Shown piece after piece: positions 1-12,553 of a DNA stretch of 64,000 nucleotides. The notes under the pieces are model-generated. The model was not told the origin of the DNA and searched no databases. It saw only the letters and a program-made list of their open reading frames with translations. The stretch is taken from positions 27,105,445 through 27,169,444 of the forward strand of contig OZ018411.1 of assembly GCA_963969595.1 (NCBI GenBank), written 5' to 3'. The stretch comes from Neckera pumila (taxonomy: Eukaryota; Streptophyta; Bryopsida; Hypnales; Neckeraceae). The stretch's first letter is position 1. Every line of letters starts with the position of its first letter. The position numbers and the translations under genes are program-made.

Positions 1-456
1 TGACAGTTTTGAATGGTTTTTGACAGAAAACTTGGCCTTGGGATTTTAGAGGTTAAACTTAGAATTTTGACCCCATGATTATCTACTAATTAATTTTTAA
101 TAAAAAACATTTAGATTCAAAAGTCAATAGGAATTGATGGATGAAGTTTAAAAGGACAATTTCAAGGTAGAACTTCATCTGGCTATAATTTTCACTAGGA
201 TCTTCAATTTCAGTGAAATCTTTGTATCATTTTGGGAATGTTAGACCATATTACATGACATAGGATATCTGATATTTGATTTAGGCAACTTCATATTGAT
301 GAACCAGAGTTTTTGGTTTGATTAGTCAAGGATGGTCAACAATGCTAACTATTGAAGTTTGAACCTTTTTTCTTTGCAATTTGAACTACTTAAAGCAATT
401 AAGAAGCCATCAAATATTTATCCATTGTTTGGAAGGCATAATGGACAACACGTAGA
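1..456. other. AT-rich intergenic DNA, no gene
   Basis: No reading frame here looks like a protein. The only notable piece is a short imperfect inverted repeat near 422-446 (CCATTG then, after a spacer, ATAATGG). A similar block recurs near 13725-13750. Confidence 0.6.
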
Positions 457-733
457 CATTAGAAGAGATTTGAGGGCATTGGAGGGAAGTTTTAGGCCCG
501 TTCCCCAATCTAGCCAGATGTATGAACAGCCGGTACAGGCTGTTAGAAAAAAAAAAAGAAAAAAAAGAAAAAGAAAATTAAATTCTCTCCCAAATATCAT
601 TTCAGGCCATTTTTTTTTCCAGAAATGACGTGCACTCTTTCAACCACATTAGCTAGCAACTTTCCTGCATCAGAATGCTACGGGAACGCATGATAACTTG
701 CGAGCTCTTGGAGGCCTCAAATCTCTTCTAATG
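457..733. mobile_element. CATTAG-type TIR element, copy A1 (277 bp)
   Basis: The ends form an inverted repeat: CATTAGAAGAGATTTGAGG at the left and its complement at the right, 19 bases or more. There is no coding capacity. The centre holds an A-rich run (about 546-580) and a GACGTGCACT-like block (about 627) related to the palindromic centre of the B copies. Flanks ACACGTAGA and CATTTGCCG show no target-site duplication. Copies A2 (1700-1982) and A3 (53200-53543) share its internal order. It looks like a non-autonomous DNA transposon (MITE or foldback type) of unassigned superfamily. Confidence 0.75.
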
Positions 734-1699
734 CATTTGCCGTAGGAAGTTAACATTGGAAACAAAAACAACCTAATTGTGCTTGTTCTATCTCAATGGT
801 GGTGGTAAGACGCTCACAAGGTATTATAATAACAGTGGGACTTTTTAGAATAGAGGTAGATTTAGAACAAAGTGGCAAAAAAAATACTTTATTTCCAAAA
901 GAAGTGTGTCACTATGTCCTATACAATAATTGGATTATTTTTTACTATAGTAGCTATTTAAATACCACACTTTGTTATTTTTCTTTTTTTAGGTCTCAAT
1001 AGAAACTTTATACGTTTTTTCATCATTTTTTTGTTGATGTTTTCAAATGATATGCAATCTATTTTTTCTCCAATTTCATTGACTAACTTTCAATAAAGGT
1101 AGATTTGCCTATGACTATACAAATTTGCTATCTATGTACCTTGGAGAAGCTATTTGTCAACTCTCATATTTTTTAGAGATTGAAAGGTTTGAGAGAAGTT
1201 CGCAATATTCATCATAGTTGTCAATGTGGACAAATCTACACTCACTAGAATCCACCATGTTGATCTGCAGTTCTACAATACCTAAATTTGACTAGAAAAC
1301 GATTGCAACTATAATTGCACAAAAGCTAAATTTGAGTAGGAAATAACTCAATGAAGTTAGCATGTGAGCTTAGAATTTCAAGCCTAGGAGCCTTGAGCTT
1401 AGTAATATAAGAAGGTATCCTACAACCATTGAAGGTGCTTATAATATTTGTACCTGTATCATAGATATCCTGTAACCATGAAAGGTATTTACTTCCTCCA
1501 TCTTGAAATGATTGTCCCATGACAAACTTTTCTCAAGATTAAGGCAAAATTTGAGAATTTGATAAAGTAATGAATGCAACTATGTAGACTAACTCTTGAT
1601 TTGCTCAACAGTTTGTAAAAAATGGCAGTATTAAGTTTAAAGTAAGAACTACTTAAAGCGGAAAAATTGACGTTGCAAGTTCACGTGATAAATGACTTT
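734..1699. other. AT-rich intergenic DNA, no gene
   Basis: Short open frames occur by chance but none has recognisable protein character. I see no promoter, RNA gene or repeat with clear ends here. Confidence 0.55.
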
Positions 1700-1982
1700 A
1701 TTAGAAGAGATTGGAGGGCATTGGAGGGCCGTTCCAGGCCCGTACCACAATCTGGCCAAATCTGTGAACAGCCAATACGAGCTCTCAAAAAAAAAATTCA
1801 ACAAAACAAAGCAAAACAAAAATTCTACCAAAATATCATTTTAGGCAAAAAATGTTATATTTTTTTATGGAAATGACATGGCACTCTCTTGACCACATCA
1901 GCCAACAGTTATCCTGCATGCTTGCAATCTGGAAATGCAGTATAACTCGCGGTCTCTTAGAGGCCTCAAATCTCTTTTGATG
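1700..1982. mobile_element. CATTAG-type TIR element, copy A2 (about 283 bp, decayed ends)
   Basis: Internal sequence matches copy A1 in order: GGCATTGGAGGGC near the left end, a GCCCGTACCACAATCTGGCC block, an A-rich stretch, ATGACATGGCACTC, and GAGGCCTCAAATCTCTTTTG at the right. The terminal CATTAG has mutated on the left (TTATTAG) and the right end reads TTGATG. It is an older copy than A1. Confidence 0.65.
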
Positions 1983-4205
1983 TCTAGCTTATGATATCTC
2001 ACTGAAAATGAATATTGAGCATAACAACATATTGTTGTCCATCTTGTCTTTGTACCACATGAAAATTTTGTGAAGATTAATTTAGGGTTAGATTTTTCTT
2101 GTTCAGCTTGTAAGCAGCTTGTTTTGAGCAACTTGTGTAATTAAAACTAATTATTTCATGAATTGTGTCTTCGTTTAATTGAAATTCTTATTGTAATATA
2201 TTGACTATTTCATGAATTGCATCTTCATATAACTAAAGTTGAAGTAGTGGACAATCATTTTTGGACATCTATTTTTGGAAAGATGGACAATCAATTTGGG
2301 ACAAAAAAAGTATAACATACTTATTGATAATGTAGGTACCTATTACATAGGTAATCTATAACCATGTAAGGTATTTATAATATAAGTACCTATACTAGAG
2401 GCACCTACAACAAAAGTAACTATAACTAAAGAAGGTACCTATAATATAAATGCATAGGACCTAGGCTCATCTTTAAAGGTTGTTTCTAAACTAGAAACAA
2501 TTGCCATTGTAAAATGATTGTCTTATATCAATTGTCAAGAGCACCATTAGATTAGACAGAAAACTTGTAAGTTGTTGTACTCTTATGAATGAATTTTTGT
2601 TAATAGAATTCTAATCTAGATTTCTATTGTCTATGGATTTTTGGAATCTAGAGAAATCTAAAAATATTTAAAATCTAAAAAATTGTAAAATTGTGAAATT
2701 GTAAAGTTTTCTAAACAAGTAAAATCTATTAAATTCTAATATTTGTACTTTTGAAATCTAAAAAAGGAGTTAGATGTGAATTTCTGAAATCTAGATATCA
2801 TTGAGATGAAAGTTTGAAAATTATGAATATCTGTAAAATCTACGTGGCAGTGTATGCTATATAGGCAACTACATCAAAAGAATACGTTGATGAAATTCCA
2901 ACTAGGTTGTCGGATGAGAAACAAACCCATTGTCCTTTACGACTACAATTCCAAGAACAACTTGTCCATAGTGACTACCAACTCCCAAATTTGCACCAAT
3001 TGCATATATCTTGTGTGACTAAAAAACAATTGTTCTTGTAGTTGAAAAAACCTCCTTTTTTGTAATGTAAATAAAGAAATGACCTATTACACGTAGAATG
3101 TAGGTTGGAATGAGTTGATTAAAGTTGATAATTTGATTTGCAAAATAAAAGACAACAAAATTTAAAAAAATCTAAGAATTCATTGCAAGGATTCCCATAC
3201 TAGATACAAATAAGTGAAGTTCTTAAGGGGCAAAAACAAGTCATTGTCCCCTTCTTCTATGGTCAAGTGAAATTGCTCACTTGTGACCCCGCTAGGCCTT
3301 AATGGCTTGGATGAATCCAAAGTCTTATGAAATACACCACACAACATAACATTGTTTAACCTCTAAAGGATTGGGGGTGCAAAAATCCATGTTGCAGAAG
3401 CCACCTGGTATTCTTATGGTCCTTTAGGGGTTAATTCCCTCTTCGCCCCTTTTAAATGAAAGGTATATCTCTCCACCAGTATACTTTTTGCTACGACTGC
3501 AAGCTAATTTATAGTGCTTGATAGGCCACAACTTTCAATTCTACACTGGTTTTCAGGCACTCTTTTATTGAGAACGTTGGGATATTTCCTTTGTTTGAGA
3601 GGGCAAAAGGGAATCCTTAACATTACTTATCTATTAAAGGACATAGCCCCCTATGACCAAGGTAGTTACTAAAACTGCTATGATTATTGGATCAGTAAGT
3701 TAGGTGCATTTGCCATTTTTACAATGATCTCAAAAGTCATCCATTGACCTCTTTTCAATCTTAGCTTCTTTACAACGTTAAACGTGTTTGGTTGTTACTT
3801 TGGAGAATAACACTTTCATTGATGCATTTAGATTCATTTGCTAAAAATCATTTTGTTTTTAGACACAACAAAATAGCAAATGGAGGCACGAATATGAATT
3901 CAAACTCATTTGGACATGATTGAGGGATTACAATTAAGCAGTAAAGGACCAGGATTTGTTTCCTCAAGGATGCAGACTCATTTGAAAAATACATTAATCT
4001 TGAAAGACACACTCTTGTTGATAGGTAATCAGTAAAAAATGATTCAATTTTCGAACCAATAGTTGCATTCCCTGTTTCTAAAGAAATAGTGAAAATCATC
4101 CATTGGACACTTATTGTTCTTGGCATCCTTCTAAGTTAACAAATTCGACTTTAGATGAGACATATTTCAATAAATTTGTATGAAGAATAGACATTCAATC
4201 TCTTA
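1983..4205. other. AT-rich intergenic DNA with a degenerate AAATCTA-type array
   Basis: No gene is visible. At about 2630-2820 the sequence repeats variants of GAATCTAGAAATCTA and AAATCTAAAA, a low-complexity pattern that returns at 17930-18070 and 52140-52310. A mini TIR element is listed separately at 3359-3431. Confidence 0.5.
3359..3431. mobile_element. Mini TIR element of the TA-ACCCC family (73 bp)
   Basis: Left end ACCTCTAAAGGATTGG and right end (complement) ACCCCTAAAGGACCATAA form an inverted repeat, and the element is flanked by TA on both sides. With so little interior this is either an extreme internal-deletion derivative or two ends brought together. Confidence 0.5.
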
Positions 4206-4740
4206 ACCCCTAAAGGACCAAACACCGTCTTTTGGCAACATAGCAATTTTGGGCAGCTCACTATGAACGGAGTTTCTATTTTTTTTCTTTGAAAATTTCA
4301 CGAAATATGTGCCCAAAGAGTAGCTTTAAGGCCCAACAATTTTCATAACTTTTGACTATACAGTTAAAAAGTCATTGCATGATATGTGATTTTCACTGGT
4401 CGGCGAGCAGCCCGGGCAGCTCAAAAAGCTTCTTTAAAAACGACTTTAAACAAAAAATAAAATTAAAAAATTACTCCAAGTATGAAAATAAAGAATTAGG
4501 ATTTAAAATTTGTCTAGTAAAAAAATAAATCTGAAATTGGTTCTTTAGATTTATATAGAAGTGTGAAGCTTTGAATCATTCAATTTGGATCTATAAGTCA
4601 AAAGTTCTGAGGATTTTAAGTTTGTAGTAGTAGGTATGGTAAAACTCCATACCATTTTAAGTTTGTGGGTAGGTATGGAATTTTTCTATTTTCCACACTA
4701 GCTCAAACATGTAACTTTTGATGAAAATCTCCAAATCACA
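4206..4740. mobile_element. TA-ACCCC family element, left part only
   Basis: It starts with ACCCCTAAAGGACCAAAC after a TA dinucleotide. Internal blocks are shared with the copies at 37639 and 50968: a CATAACTTTTGACT motif (about 4351), GGGCAGCTC (about 4252 and 4414) and an AT-rich run. No matching right end is found before the LINE tail at about 4.79 kb, so the copy is probably truncated or split by the LINE. The right boundary is approximate. Confidence 0.5.
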
Positions 4741-4790
4741 AATAGATTGCATTATTGGCTTTCGAAGGCCATTTTTGATTCACCAGTATT

Positions 4791-5123
4791 ACAACCCCCC
4801 CCCCCCTTTTTTTTTTGAACAAATGGGAAACCCATAGCATTAAAAAAACCCACCAAGTACAAAACGGCCAAGCCAAATGCTGGACAATGAAGAGAGAACA
4901 AGCAAAAAGGAAACAAGTAACAGCAAAAGCCTAAATAAATGAACAAGGGCGAGGGCCCTCATGGTTCCAGCTAATCTGATTACCAATATGGGTAGCAAGC
5001 ACTTGAGACTGAGCCCAAACTAAATCAAACTTGAGCCAAATAGAGTCAGCTTGATGCGGACAAAGTTTAGTAGCACTGTGAGCTTTAAGGAACGTAGCCC
5101 GTCCAGAGTCTAGTAATGAGTTC
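4791..5123 (-). mobile_element. LINE 3' end: ORF2 C-terminus, 3' UTR and poly(A) tail
   Basis: Read on the minus strand, the segment just left of the TIR insertion continues the ORF2 frame for about 69 codons, for example ALWNSLLDSGRATFLKAHS near the insertion and ISWNHEGPRPCSFI before the stop near 4935. A 3' UTR follows, then a run of A (about 4807-4818) ending in a G run (about 4795-4806). An A tail at this end fits a non-LTR retrotransposon inserted in minus orientation. Confidence 0.75.
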
Positions 5124-5312
5124 CATTAGGAAAAATTTTAGCCCTCCAGAAGGCCGCTAAGGAATTGATTTACGGGACCCCTTTGGTGCAATTTTAGAAT
5201 GAATAAAAAAATACTATTTCTTAAAAAACTATTTTTTTTGAATTTTTTTAAAATAAAATATAAATCTGACGTGGCACTAGTGCCACGTCAGCATTCAATT
5301 TTTAAATATTAA

Positions 5313-5362
<50 letters not shown>

Positions 5363-5449
5363 TATTTTTATTTTTTATTTTTTTTCCATAATTGCACCGG
5401 GCGGGTGCCAAACTCGCGGCCTTTTGAAGGGCTGAAATTTTTCCTAATG
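5124..5449. mobile_element. CATTAG-type TIR element, copy B1 (326 bp), inside LINE ORF2
   Basis: Ends are CATTAGGAAAAATTTTAGCC and its near-perfect complement. The core holds a perfect 24-bp palindrome at 5267-5290 (half-site TGACGTGGCACT) followed by a long TA dinucleotide run (about 5312-5359). Removing exactly these 326 bases restores an open ORF2 frame across the junction, so both ends are well defined. No target-site duplication remains: flanks are AGTTC and CAAAG. It has no coding capacity and is probably a foldback or MITE-type element. Confidence 0.8.
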
Positions 5450-8400
5450 CAAAGGGCCTGTTGGACATTGTAAGAAGGTCAATGGGACTATGAGAAGACC
5501 TTGTTGTTGCGGGTGGTCCAAATCAGTCACAGAGCGGAGCCTCGAAGGAAAGACCAAAAAATGGTGATGCTATGGAACCTTCGGGGAATCGGCGATCCAA
5601 AAATGCATTGGGTCGGGCTAAAGTGTGTATGTGGTCCCATAATTGGTTGGACGCCACATATGTGGTGGATGATGGATTGCACATACTCCCATATTTCTTG
5701 GGTTCTTGGACACTCATAAAATGTATATATGGGAGTTTCATCCATACCTGTTGAGCAGCAGTTTTATCTAATGTCAATATTGGGATTGATATGCACTCGC
5801 CAAGAGTGGACAGCAACAGCATTGTGAAATACTGACCACATGAAAGTCGCTTCCTTCTGTGAACGGGTTTTGTGCCAAACTTCTTTCCAATCGGGTGAAA
5901 ATGAGGGATGAAGAGTGCCTTCCCATTTCGAGGGGATGCTTCGTTCAAGTTGGCGATGCTCGGTCAATAACTGCCGTCCACACGTGGTTGAATATGACAA
6001 AATGGGCTTGCCATTACTCCAATGCCATCGACTAGGATTGTAAGTTAGGGTAAGAGTAGCTCCAAAGTAGAACAAATCAGGGCCTCCAGTATGACTCTTT
6101 TGGATCTCTAGTATCCTTATACGTCGAACGAAGCCATCATATGTATCAACTTCAGAAGAGGTTGGAAGAACAAAAAGTCTCCGTGAGACGACTCCAAGGG
6201 TTTGCCCTAGGTACGTGGCTAGGTAGAGTGAGATGCTGGAGCTCCGGTCTTAATAGCCTAGAGACGGGGCCATTACACTGCCATGATATTAGTGGGACTG
6301 GATCTTCTAATCTAGCAAAGATTTCGAGCCACTCTCCGTCTTGAGTGAGGTCATACTATCTAATTAGCATTGCCATCTAGTCATTGGGTATATTGGCAAT
6401 AAGATAGGTCCACTTGAGTTGTTCGTTGTCTTGTAATGAGAATGATGTTGAGACCTCCTCCCATGTTTTGAAGTCTTGAGTACCAGTATCCCATAGATTT
6501 GCTATTGTTTTCAATCCGTTCCTTGCCAATTCTCTAGCTCTGTCTAGTGAAAAGTTGAAATTAGAACCTATGTAAGTGGTGGACCACTAGAGGCTAGTTG
6601 TGAGCACCTTGTCTGAGTTGGATGGAGGAGAAGGTTCAATGTAGGTAGTGAGCCACCTCTATGCCGCCGTGATTCTATTCCAAGTTTTGGATCCACAAGT
6701 AACAGATGGGTTGTTTACCATGAGCCAAGCATATGAAGGCAACCAGTAGCCACATCATGGGTTAGGTTTCATTCTACTAATCCTATACCTAAGAAGGATT
6801 TTCAAGTTTGATATACTTGGTTCAATTGCATATACAATCCACTTGGCTAATAGTGTCGTAAGAGAAATCTCAGGTCAAGAAGTTTTAGCCCGCCAATCTC
6901 TTTGGATAGATAGCAGTCATCCCAGCTAACTCTAATACGGGATGTGTATTTTGTCCCACTCCATAAGTAATTACGGAGGCTCCCTCAAATAGACCTAATA
7001 ACTTGGATTGAGCCGCTCCAAATGGCAATGAAATAATATAAAATATATAGTAGGATAACATTGACCACTGTAGCCCGACCTACAAGTGAGAGTCGTTGGG
7101 TAGTCTAGTAGGTCAATTTCTTGGTTATCTTTTGTTGAAGAAACCCGTCAATGTATGATGTCTCTAGTGTAATTCCAAAAGGGGCACCTAATAATTTCGA
7201 GAGAGATCCCGGTGGAGCGCATGTTAAACCGAAGTGATTTGACCATGCTGATAGTATAGTCTTCAAAAACCAATATGCAACACTTTTTGTCCAGTTGATG
7301 ATCAATCCAGAGGCAGATCCAAATCGTTGTTGAAGGGTGGTTGTATTTCTTAGGTCCTCCTCTTGGCCCCTAACTGATAAGTTAGTATCATCGGCATATT
7401 GTGATAATAATTGTTGAAGATTGCTATTAGGTAGTTGGATACCGTGGATCCTTCCAAGACGTTGTTCCTTAGTAGCGGCCATACTAAGGGCTTCACCAAT
7501 AAGTAGAAAGAGGTACATGGTGCTAGGGGGCAACCTTGTCTCACACCATGCTGAGTGGGGAAGGTAGACGTGGCTTTCCCATTAAGCATCCCTGTTGCAG
7601 ATGCATCTTGTAGTAACATCAAGACCACGTGAGAGAATGATTCTGGTATCCTTATTTGTTGCATAACTTGGAATAAGAAATCCCAAGATACAACATCATA
7701 AGCTTTGGTGAAGTCTAGCTTGAGGAAAATAAGGTCTTGTTGCAATTCAAGTGCCCATTCCACCGTCTCATATTGTAAAAAGGTGTTGTTAAGAATGTGC
7801 CTGGAAGGAAGAAAAGCCGACTGCTTCGGGCTAATAACTTCTCTAAGTAAGTTTTGAAGACAAACCTGAAGTGCTTTGGCAACTATCTTATATGATACGT
7901 TTAATAGAGTAATGGATCTCCAGTTGGAGAAGTCTACGGAGTCACCAGCTTTGAAGATGAGTGCAATAGTTCCCAAAGTCATACCAAAGGGTAGGCCGTA
8001 GGCGGCCTTGGGTAATAGAGTTTGTTACCATATCAATGAAGTCTTGGCCAATTATGTCCCAAAATCTACTAAAAAATTCTGTTGTTATTCCATCAGGGCC
8101 TGGGGATCAAGCTATTGCCATTAGTTGTAATGCCTTGTGTAGCTCCTCGTGTGTCAAGGGATTGTGAAGTTGCTGGGCCATAGCTGGAGAGAATTTATTT
8201 TGGATGCATGAGAGAATGTCTTCACTTGCAGTTATCGCCTCTGGGCTTCTAGCTTCTTGAAAATATAGCTTAGTGTAGAACTTGATGCAGATGTGATCAA
8301 GTTCATCTCTATCATACTTAAGTTGTCCTTTGTCATCTTTGAGCTCCGTAATTGATGCCGTGGCTGGGGGTTTTCAAACATTTTTGAAGAACTCCGTGGA

Positions 8401-9375
8401 TAGTGTATCTCCATATAGTCTTCAGTTTGCTCGGGATCGAACCTTGCGCCCTTTGATCTTCTTGTCTTCAAGGTCGGCAAGCTTAGACCGCATGAATTTG
8501 ACCTCTTCTTGGAGTCGGGACGAGTGAGGGTGATCTTGGAGTTGGCATATTTTCTTCTCAAGATCTACGCATAAGATTTGTTCGTGTACTCTACTGGACT
8601 TGGCCCATCTGATACAATATCCACAATAAAAGCGGGTGACTCGCTTAAGTTTGGTGAAGAAGGTTGCTGTGTTTGGAGCAGCTGCCCAAATACCTCGAAT
8701 ATCAAGATCAGCGTCTTCAAAATATACCGATGACATGACCCACCTACTCGGGTGGGGGAAGGGTTTACCTAGCTCTATCACCAAGGAAACCGGGCTATGA
8801 TTGGATCTAGTGTGGTCTCCTCTAATCCTATATTCTAGAACTTTCCTTTGTCTGGTCGGTGTGTTTGAAAATACATAGTACCTATCTAAATGGGCCATAA
8901 TCTAAGTGTTGTCATTTTTTGAGTTGTCTCATGAGAAGGAAAGAGATGGTATTGTCAATGGAGGTTCTGAGACTTGGAGAGCATCTTTCAGGCCGTTGAA
9001 TAGGAGTCTCTCATTAGCTGGCAATACCTTCCCACAAGAGCTAGATTTGTCACTCCGTCGTTCAACCATATTGAAGTCTCCCAATAAGATCCACTTGCAT
9101 GTGGTAGGTAGTTCACGTATCATTGTCTCCCATAATATGCATCTTGCTTGAGGATTGTTTGGGGCATATATATTGGCAAAGCCAATATCTCCTCCTGTGA
9201 ATCGACTAAGAATAAGCCAATGGACCTTACCCCCAAGTAAGGATCTTGACTGGGAAATACATTTTGCCCAATTGGGAGAAATAAGTGCTGCTACCCCTCC
9301 CTTACTAGCGTTCCGTCCCTCCAATGTATATCCTGGCTTAGTGTAAGCTCCCAAATCATCACTTGGGACTCTGGA
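5450..9375 (-). pseudogene. L1-like LINE ORF2: endonuclease, reverse transcriptase and zf-RVT parts, decayed
   Basis: This minus-strand ORF2 encodes the replication enzyme of a non-LTR retrotransposon. From its N-side: an AP-endonuclease segment at 9375-8930 (GGVAALISPNW, FANIYAP, ILLGDFNMVE); a linker at about 8900-8230; reverse transcriptase at about 7985-7105 with LDFTKAYDVVSWDFL, GVRQGCPLAP and the catalytic YADD box near 7395; and a zf-RVT-like C-terminal region at about 6075-5520 (ATFMWSVFH, YECPRTQEIW, then WTTRNNKVFS). Stops and frameshifts, for instance between the GVRQGCPLAP and YADD frames at 7350-7535, show that it is dead. The first 46 codons of the ORF lie at 14050-13910, separated by the 4.5-kb insertion. 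Confidence 0.9.
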
Positions 9376-10626
9376 TTTTTTTTTTTGAAATTTGCAATTT
9401 AAAATAGGTAAAATTATACAAAAAGACATAAAAAGAGTGTAGAACCAAAATAGGGTTGTACCATATCCATTATAGTAATTGGTCTAGTTTTGATTTAATA
9501 CCTAAACCATCTCCAAACCTCGCCTAGAAATAGAGTCTAAACCACAAGATAGGAGATTTTAGAGGATTTTAGTCACATAGCCCCAGCAAGGCTAAATCCC
9601 ATTGGAAGGTGGTGATGTATGTCTAGATTGGTCCTAGGGATTCACAGTGATTCATATTTCAGGTCCTAGGTTAGGTTTTGAATTCCCCATTAGATCGACA
9701 AATTTCCAAAAAATCCAATTGTTAGCATGCATGAGCCACTAAACTCAAGATGAGGCTGTGGAGGAATCTATAGCCCAAGGATGGTGTTATGAGGTTAATC
9801 CCATGCCAGGAGTCCAACGGCAAAATTGATTTGCCAAGATTTTCTCATTTGCAAAAGATTCTTGCGCCATTGACAATTCGAGGAGACGGCTGATTTAAGT
9901 CTCCACTGACCAATTGTGCCAAGTACAGAAATGCACCTCCACATCTTTTGCAAGGCTCCCTGAGAGGTCCCACGAAAAATCCCAGCATCTTCCAACTTAC
10001 AGAAGAACCTTTTCTGGACGGTCAACCGTTCTAATCTCCAACAGGAATTTCTTGTAAATTATCCAAGTTGCAGTAAAATCTCACTAAAAATTAGGATAGC
10101 TTGTTTTATGCTAATAATGCGTTTCAATAAGTTTTGCAGCATTCCAATAGCATCTGTTATCCGAACCGGCAAGATTCCTTGGAAATTAATCACGTCACAA
10201 CATCCCCGCGACGTTGACCGGCATTCTGGGGGCACACGACGGCGAAACAACGTCAACTAGGAGTCTTTTCCTATTCCCTTTCACCTTCCGGAGACTCAGG
10301 CTAGTTACCTTTTTCAAAATAGGAAACCTCAAGAGTTGGAAATTTACCGCAATTGGGATTTTAATCTAGGCTAGCCTATGTTGGGTTTTTGATCTCGGTA
10401 TGGGGAGTAGGGGGTCGTCGACTAAAAATGGTGTTCTTGATCCAACGGCGTAGTCCGTTTGACATTCAGAGTTAATCTCCAAAAGTTAGGAGGTTGGTCC
10501 AGCATAGGTAGTAGAAAATGAAAATCTAGGATTAGGATGAAAATCTTTGAGGATGAGGATGAAAATCCAAGTTGATAAGGTTACTAGTAGGAATTTAGGG
10601 GGGGGGGGAGTGAGCCCTTGGAAACC

Positions 10627-10634
10627 TATAAAAG
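10627..10634 (+). promoter_or_regulatory. TATA box candidate in the inserted element
   Basis: TATAAAAG sits in CCTATAAAAGGGCTTC, followed by a pyrimidine-rich stretch and a CT-rich leader with no long reading frame. This resembles the U3/R junction of plant LTR elements. No matching second LTR was recognised by eye. Confidence 0.4.
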
Positions 10635-11029
10635 GGCTTCATTACTTTCTCTAAAATCATCTCCATACTTGTTTTGGGGTCCGGGGTCCAAGTCATCTTG
10701 GATATTTGGCGTTTGAAGCCAAAAACCTCTACGGTGTTTTTGGAGCACTTTTGGCTCCTTTTGTTGTTGTTTTTCAAGCTTTGAAGGTCCTTGCGGATTC
10801 TTCTATTTTGCCTTGTGTACTCCTTGTGCGTTTTCTCTTGTGTTTTAGGTGCTCTTGTGAACTAACCCTTGTGTCTTGAGGGTCTTTTGTGTTTCTACTA
10901 ACCCTAGAGCCATCCCTTTCCGTGCCTTGGCGTATGCCGCCATTGGGGGCCTTTAGAGTGTGAGTCATTTGCTTTACCTTGTTATACTAACTCACGCGTT
11001 CTCTTAAGTCAAGTTTTGCCTTCTTCTAA

Positions 11030-11395
11030 CGTGTCTCTTGTTGAGTGGACCCCCTATGGGGCGGCGAAGCTTTGAACTTCATTTTTGCGTGTTTCTAAGT
11101 TTATCTCAAACCTTCGTCTAACATTCTCCTTGTTGAGTGGACCTCCCTACGGGACGGCGAAGCTTTAATCCTATGTGTGTTTTCGTTAAAAGTCTTGTTT
11201 TTTTCCCTCTTCTAAAGTCTCTCTCATTGTGTGGATCCCCCTTGGATATGGCGAAGCTTTGAACTAGTGACAAGGTTGAAGTCCTAAAGTGTGTGTTAAA
11301 AGTTTAGACGGTGGAGCTTTGAACCCCCCGAGTGCCACCAAGTCCTAAAGTTGGTGTTAAATCCAACTTAGCGGCAAAGCTTTGAACCTCCCTGG
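11030..11395 (+). repeat. Tandem repeat array, unit with GGCGAAGCTTTGAAC
   Basis: Three fuller units (about 11035, 11130 and 11225) share TTGTTGAGTGGACC...GGCGAAGCTTTGAAC. Two shorter units near 11310 and 11370 keep only the AGCTTTGAACC part. Spacing is about 90-95 bases in the longer units. It lies downstream of the TATA box, in what would be the transcript leader. Confidence 0.65.
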
Positions 11396-11689
11396 TGTTT
11401 AAGTCCAAACTCTAGTTTCCAAGACTTTTGTGGAAACATCCAAAGTTTAGCTTCCAAGATATGTAGGTTTCTTTTGCATCTAGTGAGTCTAAGTGGTTCC
11501 CCCAAGTTTTTAGTGAGTTTAGTTTTCCCCCAAGTTTTATGTGAGTGTAGTTGTTTCCCAAGTTTTATTTTCTCCAAGTGTATCTCCCCCAAATTTCCCT
11601 TAGTTAGCAAAGATCTAGTTTCCCCTTAGTTAGCAAAAACCCAGTCTCCCTTAGTTAGAACAAAAATCCAGTTTATCCTTAGTTAGCCA

Positions 11690-11912
11690 AGTCCAGATCA
11701 GAAGTCAACAAGACGAACTAGCCCAAGGGGCCCAAGTCCAGATCAAAAATCAACAAGACGAACCAGCCCAAGGAGGCCCAGTCTAGATCAGAAATCAACA
11801 AGGCGAACCAGCCGAAGGGCCCAATCCAGATCGGATGTCAATAGGACGAAACTAGTTCAAAGGGGCCAGTCCAGATCGGAGGTCAACAAGGCAAACCAGC
11901 TCGGGGTCTGGG
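11690..11912 (+). repeat. Five tandem 44-45-bp units (AGTCCAGATC...)
   Basis: Units begin near 11690, 11735, 11780, 11824 and 11868. Each carries AGTCCAGATCNGAAGTCAAC, then ARGRCGAACCAGCC and a GGGGCCC spacer. Divergence between units is modest, so the expansion is younger than the surrounding LINE damage. Confidence 0.75.
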
Positions 11913-12553
11913 GTCCAGGGAATTGGACTCGAGTGGCTAGAATCCAGGGTGTTGGAACTCTAAAAAATTCACAAAAAATATTCTACACTACTTGGGGGTC
12001 TAGAGTCTGGGTTGAGAGTCGGGCTTGTCCAAAAATGTGAAATTAACTAGGGAAGCATTAGAAGTAGGGGGGAAGAAACAAAGTAGGGAAGAAAAGAGAA
12101 TAGAAGAGATCGGGTCAAGCCCAGAATAAACTCCATGTAGGATAGCTGTCTGTCCAAAACCTGCCAAAAATACTCAAAGATGCAGGGAGGAGTGAAGGAG
12201 AAGATGGCTATATACATGGTGACGTAGGAGAGAGACGATAAATAATGTCTTAAGTTAGGTAAGTTAGGTAGACTAGGAGAAATCGCAAAGGAGCCTTGGT
12301 AGCCGTTGGAGGAACATTGAAATATGACGCGTAAGAGCTTTGTAAGAAAATAGTGGACACATTTATGTTGCATAGTTGTCAAGGTTGGTAGCGCGGGGTT
12401 GCCATCAAAATTTTTGGTGAAATAGTTCCAAAGTAGAAGAAGGGAAGAAAAAGAAAAGAGGCTAAAGGAGGAAAGAAGGAAATTAGATCAAAACCAATTG
12501 TAAACTCCTACTTTAAGCCGTGGGCATAATTGGGAAATAAACAAAGGATTACA

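Noticed and set aside
5501..5754. Plus-strand frames opposite LINE ORF2
   Set aside because: They lie antisense to the zf-RVT-like region of ORF2 and have no motif of their own.
11690..11912. CRISPR array
   Set aside because: Units abut without unique spacers, and the setting is a eukaryotic genome. It is an ordinary tandem repeat.
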